Shown: one piece after another, positions 25,801 through 37,800 of the stretch | Numbering within the stretch: position 1 is the first letter of the stretch | How the letters are laid out: the number at the start of each line of letters is the position of its first letter | DNA from: Bugula neritina | Taxonomy: Eukaryota > Bryozoa > Gymnolaemata > Cheilostomatida > Bugulidae | Direction: 5' to 3' | NCBI GenBank assembly: GCA_964035545.1 | Contig: OZ037770.1 | Location: 8,443,473-8,507,472, forward strand | DNA: 64,000 bases | Made by a program: the position numbers and the translations under genes | The notes under the pieces: model-generated | Told to the model about the DNA's origin: nothing | Databases searched by the model: none | What the model saw: the letters and a program-made list of their open reading frames with translations, nothing else

Positions 25801-28800
25801 TGGTTATAGTACAGTGACTTCTACTCACCTGTCAAACACTGCATTTTCTTCACTTTCTTTATTTGTTAGTCACTTATTATATTACGGAAGTATTGTAGTT
25901 TTAGTTTAACCATTAACATGTATCATATTCAACCAACAAACTTGCCTCATATTATCTCAATTACATCTAAAGTAAAACACCACCAAGAAATCTGCCTATC
26001 AGCACAGAAGAGTCTCAGCACTCAATGCTTTGCACAAAGTTGTCTTGATCACACCACCTTTAAATCCCCCTCGTACTTCCTTCATTGAACCCACAAACTA
26101 CACATGAATCTACAAAACTAACCTGACAGAGTTAGCTTCCCCTGGCGACCACTCAGCTCCCTGCTCAATACCTTCCACGAGCCCAGACAGTATCTCTCTA
26201 CTCACTAGAGTGTCAGCCATGAAGAGACTGAGCAACTCTGTCTGTATGGCGGGCTGTCTGCACACCGTCCCCGTAATGCACACAGCATGCAGGGCGTGAT
26301 TGGGCAGCAGATTCACTAGTGACGCGTATCTACAAATTTGAGAAAATATTAGTGGTGACACTTGTATATGAACATATTTTACCTTGCTATGCCTATATAT
26401 ATCTCACCTTACTATAGATATATCCTACCTTGCTATAGCTATATTCCACCTTGCTATAGATATATCTCACCATGCTATAGCCAGATCTTATTTTGCTATA
26501 GATATATCCCACCTTGCTATGCATAAATCTCATTTTGCTATAGCCATACCTCACCTTGCTATAGATATATCTCACCTTGCTATAGCTATATCTCACCTTG
26601 CTATAGTGACCACGTGATCAGCTTGTCCAGTGTACGAGTTGATACCCAGCAATAACTTCTCCAACCGAGACACGATAGTCGGGTGATTTGCCTGTCTCAG
26701 GAAGTTGAAGAAGTCGTCCTGCTTGTCCAGAGTCACGTTCAGTATCTGCAGGGCAAGCAATGTTGCCTTCTCCAGGGGCTTTCGTACTGGAGACAGAGAG
26801 TATTGTTATCAGTACTACACAGTGTGTATTGTTATTAGTAATACACAGTGTGTATTGTTATTAGTAGTACATAGTGTGTATTGTTATCAGTACTACAGTG
26901 TGTATTGTTATCAGTACTACAGTGTGTATTGTTATCAGTACTACAGTGTGTATTGTTATCAGTACTACAGTGTGTATTGTTATCAGTACTACACAGAGGA
27001 GATGATTAAGAATTTAAAACCCAGTACACAGAGAAGAGAAACTTAACAAGTTATTTTCTCGAGTTCTTTCACTAACAAATTAGAATAATTGTGGAAAACA
27101 TTTTAAAAAGCTAACTTACAGCTCTTTACCATGTCTTATTTGCTAGAACTCATTTTAAAGTGTCAGCGTATACTCCATGACACTCTAACCATTGCTATCT
27201 AACCCCACCCACAGTTTTAATCAAATTAAAAACAAGAAACACAGTCTACCCACCTGGAGAGGTGAGGTCATACTGGAGAAGCAGCTGCAACCCTTCACTG
27301 GTGACAGAGAGGAGTGTTTTAAGTAGATGAGATGACTGGAGTAGCATAGTAAGCAAGGTGTGACCAGGTGCTTGGAAATCTGACACTATGGCTCCTGTAA
27401 CAGTATAATACTGTCTATACTGTACAGTGAGGCACATTATATATTAATATAAGAAAGTATACATTTCGCAAAGCGGTATGTTATATAGGAGCAAAACAAG
27501 GTGGAGGGAATCTTTGTACACTCGCAATACATACAAGATTCAATATCGTCAAAACATCAGAAGAATGAGCATATTACCTGTTGACAGCTCGACAAGGTGC
27601 TTGGAGAAATTCTCAGGTTCTACCGTATGTGATGACAGAAGTCTGTGAAGGACAGAGAAAGCACTTGCTGCCACTTGCCACTGTAACAGTTAGTTGACAA
27701 TAACACAGCAAGTCAATTTATTTATATGGTTTCATTTTGCACTATTGCACTACTCAGTAGACTGAATGTACAACTAACACGCTCATGTAAACTGTATAAA
27801 ACAGCATTTATACCCCTGTGAGAAACTGAAATATATTTACAAAAGATACAAAGATTTTACAAGTCTAGTTAAGAAAACTTCCAGCAACTCAACAAGAGTG
27901 GATAACTTCCCAAGAGAGGCTCACCTTCTCACTTGCTTCTTTATAGCCTCTAGTGCTAAACTTCAGAACCACGTCGTTGATGATGAAGTTGAGGTAAGGA
28001 TGAAAGCCGGGGGCCCTATACCCAGCCCCTAAAGTCTCCGGTGGCTGTCCGGAACTGAGGCAGAGATTGTCAATCAGAGATAGGAAGGATCGCAGCATAG
28101 GATATTTCTCCATTCTAGACTCGACATTTTCTAGCTCCGTGAGCAAACCACCAGCAGCCTTAGCAGCTGTTCCTTCAACTCCAGATGTAACCAGAAGCTG
28201 GGTGAAGAACAGCATTCAGTCAGTACAAAACATTAGTGCGAACAGAGAGAAACTAACACACTCATGAATACTTGCATTCGAGCACATTTGTATGAAGAGA
28301 TAGTAGAAGGATATATGAAGAGATAGTAGAGGGATATGTGAAGAGATAGTAGAAGGATATGTGAAGAGATAGTAGAGAGATATGTGAAGATATAGTAGAA
28401 GGATATGTGAAGAGATAGTAGAAGGATGTATGAAGAGATAGTAGAAGGATATGTGAAGAGATAGTAGAAGGATATGTGAAGAGAGAGTATAAGGATATGT
28501 GAAGAGATAGTAGAAGGATATGTGAAGATATAGTAGAGGGATATGTGAAGAGATAGTAGAAGGATGTATGAAGAGATAGTAGAAGGATATATGAAGAGAT
28601 AGTAGAGAAATATGTGAAGAGATAGTAGAAGGATATGTGAAGATATAGTAGGAGTAGATTGTGGAGGCGTGTGTCAACTCACCTGAGATAACTCCAGTGT
28701 TTGCCAGAGATTACTGGCAACTTCTGCACTCCTGGCCAAGGCCGCCAGAGCCCGAAGTATCTCAGATTTGAGAGAGATGGAGACGCCACAACCCAGTAGT

Positions 28801-31800
28801 CCGAATAATATGACAGGAGCCAACCACTGCTGGGAGTCTGCTATTGCGTATCTCACTTGAGGACTCTGTTAACATATTATAAAGGAATTACATCTGGTCT
28901 GAAGCAGCTGTTGCTTCATCCAACCCTAAACACATACAGGTGTGGTGACTACCAACTAGCACTACTCTCAGGTCTACAGTTACAGCTAGTTACTAGATGA
29001 CGTGTGGCATTACATCAACCACCTTTGAGGCATTAAGACGGCACATAGTGCACGTGCTCATCAATGCACAGGGTGCGGGTTCAAACCCCAGATGTTTTAC
29101 TTTTGACAAATTCCTTCAGCAAGTCATGTGCCATACCCTGCTGGATATGCCTGCACAGATAAATAAGTTGCAAGGAAGGTAATACAACGAATTTCACCAG
29201 CATGTCCCCTACTTTTTGCCTCTTTAGTGATGAACAGCTAAAATACACACACGCACACACACACACACATGCACTCACACACACCCACTCACACACATAC
29301 ACTCACACACCTATATAACCAACCTGAGTAGAAACTTGAGTTATAAGTTTGCAGACGGCTATAAGACCGGCTAGCTCGTGTTCTGTGATATCCCGTGCCA
29401 TGTGATTGCGGGAGGCTAGACGCACTCTCTCAGACTCATTACTTGCCACTTCGTGTCTGAGACTAGTGAAATACTGGTTGAGTGAAGAGAAGATATGATC
29501 CCAGGAGACTGTGCTGGAGTGTTCACCTAGCAGATACCAGACACAGTGTTGTAGACTAGTACAGATGCGCTTTTCAAATCCCAGTTGAAACATCAGTTTT
29601 TAAAGTCTACACTAAACTCCTTAGTTATCACCTCTTTGTATTGTAATCATCAGTTGTTAGGTATATGTTTTCATTTTCTTCCTAATTTGTGGTTTTTAAT
29701 CCGTTGCACATGTTTGTATAGAAACAATTTTGCTAAGTACACCAAAATCCCCAGTAATCAAATATAAGGTGCCATTTAAATATAAATTTAATTATCAATA
29801 GCAATATAGCAAGTAGCTGGTGCACAAGTTGTGTTAAATACCTCACGTGACTCAAAGAAGTGACTAACTGAAAATGCATTAAAATCTGAAGGCTTGTGCC
29901 ATGTAATATTAATTTATAGCAAAATGTTGATAAAGTCTATCAGTACATATACTAATATACAGAGTGGGCTCCATTATGACTAAAAGCCTCAGCTAAGCTG
30001 TCTACACTATGTCTGTCAGTCTGCGTGTCTGTCTGTGCAAACGTACCGTTAGTTTTGAGAAGGTTGAAGCAGTGAATAGCACCAGTTTCACTGGAACTCA
30101 GCCCTTCCAGCATTTTCAAGTAGGGTACAAAGAGAGGGGGTGGTATGAGCTCCCCAGCCAGCCTCAGGAACTTGTGCAGAGAAACCTAGACAGCGAATAG
30201 AGAAGACAACTACAGAATATAATACTCATACGGCATTGTAACGTGAATGAATCCTATTCAATAAAATATACTTTGAGATGGCGACGCAAACTCATAGTTT
30301 TGTATAAATAATTTTATATGAGCATTTAAAATAGTCCATGAGAGTTGTCTTCTGCTTTCAGAAAAATGTGCTACATCTAAACTATTAGCCTAGGGCCACA
30401 CTGTGCGTATTTTCGCATGCGAAAATTGAAACCACAAGTAGCAAAGGTGTCCACTGTAGCGTCAGTGATGCGTGATAAATAAAGCTTTCATTTTTAAATC
30501 GCACTCGCTTTCAATAAAACGGTATTTAATGGAATGTAGCACTAAAATAAAGAAATTGGGCTCGCTTAATAACTACCAGCCAATTAGGTGACAACGACAG
30601 AGACGATTCGCACTTGCGTTGAAAATGCTGAGCGACAAGTGCGAAGGTTTTCTCAACGCGCACAGTGGACACCTTTGCTACTTGTGATTTCAATTTTCGC
30701 ATGCGAAAATACGCACCGTGTGGCCCTAGGCTTAGTGTTAGAATATTCCATGATGCAGACAATGTGTTTTAATAATTATATAAAACAAAAACACTAATTC
30801 TTAACAAGTGAAAACGTCAAGTTTGAAAATCTTGAGTAGCCGCATAACATTTTTATAAAGCATTCCTATCATATATGTACCTATTGATCGTGAAATATGA
30901 TTAAAGTTTTGCCAGCGGTGTAATAATTATGTTGAAAATATTTTGCTCCAAAAATAAAATCAGTTTTAGATAACTTTCTTAGAATGAAAAATGAATATTG
31001 ATTATCACAAGATGATGATATGTTCATTATCAGAAGCCAAGGTATAATCTACACCCAGTTAAGTCAAACTTAAATGTATTATCAACAAATTTGATGGCAC
31101 TGTAAAAGAAAAGGATGAGGCAACAAATCGAACTATAATTAACATGGCAGTGAATAAGTACTTGACAATGTGAATGAGAATTTATAACTAAAACCATTCA
31201 TGACGAACAAAAAGAAGAATCGCTTGCTTTTAGTCAGGCCAATTGGTTGAGTACAATTCAAGACTTATATCTAACAAACTTTAGCCTGCAGCATAAGCAA
31301 TAATTATTAATATTTACATTGGACTTCTTAGAGATAGAACTACAATACAAACCTGTTTAGGAGAGGGTGGTCTTTCTACACACCAGAATTCCTCAGCTAG
31401 CTGATACTCGTTAGACTCTAAGGCATAGAAATCTCCAATCTAGAAGTAGAATATATGCAGTGAGTACATCACAGAAGTGTAGATACTGAATAGAATATAC
31501 ACAGTGAGTACAACCCAGAAGTGTAGATACTAAGTAGAATATATACAATGAGTACACCACAGAAGTGTAGATACTGAGTAGAATATATACAGTGAATACA
31601 TCACAGCAGTGTAGATACTGAATAGAATATATAAAGTGAGTACATCACAGAAGTGTAGATACTGAGTAGAATATATACAGTGAGTACATCACAGAAGTGT
31701 AGATACTGAGTAGAATATATACAGTGAGTACATCACAGAAGTGTAGATACTGAGTAGAATATATACAATGAGTACATCACAGAAGTGTAGATACTGAGTA

Positions 31801-34800
31801 GAATATATACAGTGAGTACATCACAGAAGTGTAGATACTGGGTAGAATATAGACAGTGAATACATCAAACATCATAAAATGCTCCAACAACATTAAATAA
31901 GTGCCAGCAGTATTTAAAGAAGAACAATAGGCCTATTATTTTGAGTTGCATGGTGAGAGATGTATATTACAATTTAATACAGCGATGTAGGCAGCGTTGA
32001 GGTACAAATGAGCCTTCATATAAAGTAATGTACGTTTTAACGTAAGTAAATTTACCAAACAGAGAAAATTCTGAAAATCCTTGCGTAGGGAGTTGGGAGG
32101 TTCACTGCCATCTTGTAGGTGAGTGAGAAGAATCCTGGCACTATCCTCGCCTATGTCTCGCAACTCTTTCGTCTGTCATATACAAATTATACTGCATATA
32201 TAGAGCATATAGTGAATAGTTCAAAGTCCTCATCTCTGTGAGAAAACGTTTTTTAAGCAGAAAGACTTTTTCACTATTGAGGCAAAAGAGCAATCAAGAC
32301 TGAACGCCTTCCCAGTATCACCAATGGCCTTTACTGGGGATCAAACCAGTGACCCCCCGAACTGCTAAGCCAAATCCCTAACCCCTAGGACCACGACTGC
32401 TCACTTATGCTGCATGTAATACGCAAGATAACATAATGCAATATAACAACACAATAGTGTATAATATACTACACTTCAACACTAATACTTTATACAGTAT
32501 CATACTGCATACAATACACAATATAATATACTACACTTCAACACTAATACTTTATACAGTATCATACTGGATACAATACACAATACATAGTATATTACAC
32601 TTTAGCAATATTGCTGCAACTATCAATGAGCAATCATGTATTTCTAAACACCATTAGAATATAAAATAGTGAGCTACAGAGAGTCCTAGTGAGATGTATA
32701 GATTAATCATAGCAGACATAACTGACCTTTAACGGCATATGGCAAATAAAATCTGTAATTAGACTGTGCAGCTTTCTTATATAAAACTCTTCCTACAAAA
32801 CAAAACTAAATAAAATAAACAGCACTAAATACAATACTAAATACAATAAGCCATATTGAATAAAATGAGCTCAAGCCATGAATTCAAGAGAGAAAAGACG
32901 TCTTTTCAGAATTCAGATGCTTGTTAATTATGCAGTGAGTTAACAATATTCTACATATTATGGTAAAGAACTTCCCAAACATTACATTCATCATGTTATG
33001 CCCAACATTTTACAACTTTATAACATCACATATAACTAAGCAGCATAGTGTGAGATGATAGAGTTAGCTGTTACATCATGAAACTGTCTAAAGCTGTCTA
33101 GCTAGCCAACATCTGACTGTCCACCCAGGATACAACTCGAGAGAATCAGACTACCAGCAGCTCAGAGAGCGGCAGCTCAGATAGCATCTCCACAACGTGC
33201 TGCTTCAAGTGCATGCCCACTGACTGTGTACAAATATCAACTGTCCTGTAGGTGTCTACATACCTCTACAGTAAATATCAACTGTCCTGCAGGTGTCTAC
33301 ATACCTCTACAGTGAATATCAACTGTCCTGTAAGAGTCTACATACCTCTACAGTGAATATCAACTGTCCTGTAGGAGTCTACATACCTCTACAGTAAATA
33401 TCAACTGTCCTGTAGGTGTCTACATACCTCTACAGTAAATATCAACTGTCCTGTAGGTGTCTACATACCTCTACAGTAAATGATGGAGACTTGACTACAC
33501 AGTCATAGATAAACTTGAAGACGTCCTGCTGCAACGCCAACTCTACCACCTCCTCGTCTTCTTCACAGACACCAGCCGCTGCTTCCGGCAGCGCTGAGCA
33601 CTGAGAGAGGATTCGGAGGGAGAGAGACCAGGCAAACTGGAGACAGGCAAGCAAACCAGATCTAAACTCAGCTGTAGGATCTGCGGCAGATGCGGACCGA
33701 CCTGCACCTTTGAAGGAGAGAGAACTCACTAGAATAAGTTGAGTAGTCATAGAAGACACAGTTAGATAAGATAGAATAGCGTAAGGCAATATATGGCAGC
33801 AGCATTGATGATAGTGCTCTGGGAAAACCAACATCAATCTAACAGACGCCATATCTGCATTAGAATCATTAGGTGAGTACTATATGAACAATACTGAGTG
33901 CACTGAGTGCATTGGGAAGTCTTACATAGTTGAGTCAGAGTGTTGCTATGTGATCTAATAGCCTGGTGAACTGAAGGTATGAAAGTCGAGTCGGACAGAA
34001 TCGGCAAGGCTGCGGTAGTATCTACAAAGTACAGAGCACAGTCTATTTATCTGAATGTCATAAAAACTAATGATGGTATACTATGAAGTTACAATCTTTA
34101 TTTTATAAAAAAAGCTAAATGTGAACAAACTATGAACCACAGCTGAAGATTTAGGAGCACTAGTGGAGACATTGAGATAGCCTAAGTTCTTTAATTTTCT
34201 TTATAAAGTTTAGCCACAATTACAGAGATGAGAAACAGTAAAAACAACACCCACCTTCGGCCTCCTCACCACCCTCTAGAAATGAAGTGGTGTCGATGGA
34301 GTAGAGGAAGGCCATAAGTATAGCTAGGGTGGTCCCATCTAGTTTACCGTCTTTCGGCTTCAGTTCCTTCAGCCAGTTGAATAAGGAGAGGGTGTCTAGC
34401 CGTGACATACCCTTCTGACATGACCAGTGGAACACAGTGTCGGCAAGACTCTGACGGGTCTCTTCTATCAGCGAGGTTACCTACAGTCACAGGTATGTTA
34501 TACTACGGCATATACATGTACTGCTACACTGTATGCTATGTTATAATACAACATATACATGTACTGCTACACTGTATGCAATGTTATACTACGGCATATA
34601 CATGTACTGCTACACTAGCTGCTATGTTATACTACGGCATATACATGTACTGCTACACTAACTGCTATGCTATAATACAGCATATACATGTACTGCTACA
34701 CTAGCTGCTATGTTATAATACGACATATACATGTACTGCTACACTAGCTGCAATGTTATAATACGACATATACATGTACTGCTACACTAGCTGTATTACA

Positions 34801-37800
34801 TAATATGTTTGAAGTATTCAATATCATGAGTATTTGCTTACTAAGCAATGCCCATACACTACTCTATAGTCTCATAGGTGTTTATTGAATACAATTCAGT
34901 ATCAACTAGGGTTGTCTGCCCCAGCATGATATGTGCTGTTGGAGTTTTCTCTCCCTTCACTCAGTCGAATCAACCAAGAACAAGCACTGCTTATCTGATA
35001 CACTTTACATACACACAGATTACACAACTTCAATAACCTTTTATGGAGCAGCTCTAAAACATTATTCATCACACATCTCAACTTCTACCTGCATGCATAT
35101 TATGGGAGATAACCTGAATAAAACATGAACCATGCTGTCAACATAAGGCGCCTTACCTGATGGCGGTGCTTGGCATCGCCCAGTGCTCTCTGTTCTGACA
35201 GCTTTTCTAGAAGTTTCCTGTTGTCCAGCTCGGACAAGTGACCTACAAAGGAGAAATATTAGAAGAGACATATGAGTTGCCATGGTAACACTTCACTACA
35301 TCCCATCTCGCTCCACCTTACTGCACAGCATTATAACAGACTACCTTAGAGGATTAGAACAGGATGACTTACCCAGAATCCTGTTCAGCAGTCCATCACT
35401 CATCTGCTGGTTAGTATACTCAGTGATGAACGCCTGCATGTCTCTCGATATGTTAGTAGAGTATCTTCTGCCTGCACTGGCCTGCACTAGCATCCTCAGT
35501 GAGGTGGCCAAGCAACGCCTCCCGTCATGAAAGAGTAGAACAGCGACTAACCCACGTGTTAGACCGGGATAGTGTGTCATCTGCAGCTCCCCTGTGACAC
35601 ATACATACAGGTGAGTCATTACGTCGGTTACCAATCAGCTACTTTCTGTTGAGACACAGCCTACCCAGAATTCAGTTGAGACACAGCCTACCCAGAATTC
35701 AGTTGAGACACAGCCTACCCAGAATTCAGTTGAGACACAGCCTACCCAGAATTCAGTTGAGACACAGCCTACCCAGAATTCTGTTGAGACACAGCCTACC
35801 CAGAATTCAGTTGAGACACAGCCTACCCAGAATTCAGTTGAGACACAGCCTACCCAGAATTCAGTTGAGACACAGCCTACCCAGAATTCAGTTGAGACAC
35901 AGCCTACCCAGAATTCAGTTGAGACACAGCCTACCCAGAATTCAGTCGAGACACAGCCTACCCAGAATTCAGTTGAGACACAGCCTACCCAGAATTCAGT
36001 TAAGACAGACACGAACCTGCAAGGAGCAGCTCCAGGGCTTCGAGCTCATTGATGTTGAAGAGATCAGAGATGATAAGAGTCTCTGCTATAGTTGCGTCAT
36101 CCAGCTTGCAAGTGCCAGAGTGTGAGCTGCTGACAATGTGAATACCTTCTTTGTTGGCTTCATCTATCAGCTTGCGGTGCTGGCTAGTCTTGGGCTACAA
36201 CAAAGAGAGCAAACCTGAATCGCTATTTGACTAATTCAAGAGAGGGTAAAAGGGAGTTGTCATATCTATGTCAAGTGACTTTTTATTGAGTCAGTCGGAG
36301 TTGAAAATTGAAAAATGTTTCCTTTGTCAGCGGGTGCAGTCTATCTGACACATTAAAACTAGTGGTAAACATAAAGGTCCCCAGCTACATTGAAATGAAT
36401 TAGATTGAGAGAATCCTATCAGATGATAGAGAAAACATGACAGAAATAATTTGCTGGCTTAATCAATGTATATACTGAAAAAGGCGAGAAATGTCACTGG
36501 TTGGATTCTCTCACATCTTATTGAATATTTACAGCTTATTTACAAAAAAGCTTGTTTAGTCTACACTCAAAATTTCTGCAACATGTTTTTATATAAATAT
36601 ACGTATGTAATCATATCACTACTGGAAAGTAGGTAAAAAGTAACATACCCTGTGGGAGTGCTCATCGGGGAGTATTTAAAAAAGTCATTAAAATAATAAT
36701 TTAAAACAATTAAAATACTCTCCTTACATTAGTTTGCATTACTTGGAGGAAACTGGTACGATGCTTTCGCAGAATCAGTTCCAGGTCTCCTTGGACAAGA
36801 GAATTCCCGTTGATAATAGCATCCGTAACAGAAGAATGTAACTCTCTGTATGGCCGCCATAGACGACATTGCTCTGAAAAAGTATGCTAACGTCAACCAT
36901 TATTTAGTGACACACACACACATTATAGCCACAGCATTAGCATACTAGCATAAAAATAAATTTATCTGAAAACTTGGAAAATTAATTAATTAAAATTATA
37001 CAATTAGAAAAAACTAAAATTAAACAATTAGAAAAATTAAAATACGATTAACTTTAAGTAACAGGTTTACGATAAAGGTCAACCATCATTATGACGACCA
37101 CAATGACAATGTGATGTAGGATCAGCATGCCATCCGTAATTCAAATTGTTGACACAATCACAACCCAATACTTGGATTAAACACAGCAACCATGGCGCAG
37201 TCCCATACTGATACTGCACTCTTACCACAGACAGGCTAAGCAGGCCTGTTTTGAATTTACTGTAAATTCGTAAATTATTTTTAAACATATCTTCACTGAC
37301 TCCATGTACATACATGTAAACAAGAATTAAAAATGTGGCACACCCTTTCAGCTCCTACTCAACAGGGTGGTTTATTGTGAAAAAAACTCGTCAGGTATCA
37401 ATAGATACTCATACGGAATGGTGAATACACATATACCCTATGTGTATTCAGTATGAGTATCTGTCGATTCCTGTCAAAATTTTCTTATGATTGACTTAAT
37501 TTTATGATACCCTCGATAGTTAGATCATAGCGACAGTGCTACTGCCTACTGGCACTGCTACGCAATCTCACACTGATACTGATAGTCATAATGATACTTA
37601 TTTAGAGTTACAGTTAGTGAGTTATCACTTACAAATAGTGGCAGTGTTACAATTAGTCTTATTGCAGTAAAATTATGCTATTAAATTTAATTATAAACCG
37701 AAATAAATTATAAATGAATCATCAACTATTATTAAAATCTCCGGGGTTGAGGCTGGGCCTCACAGTCACTGTGACTATAGCTGAAATATCAAATGATTGT

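Noticed and set aside
35635-36125. Long frames of VSTEFWVGC (minus) and RHSLPRIQL (plus)
   Set aside because: Both come from the 27-bp array that is intron 3 of NUP205.
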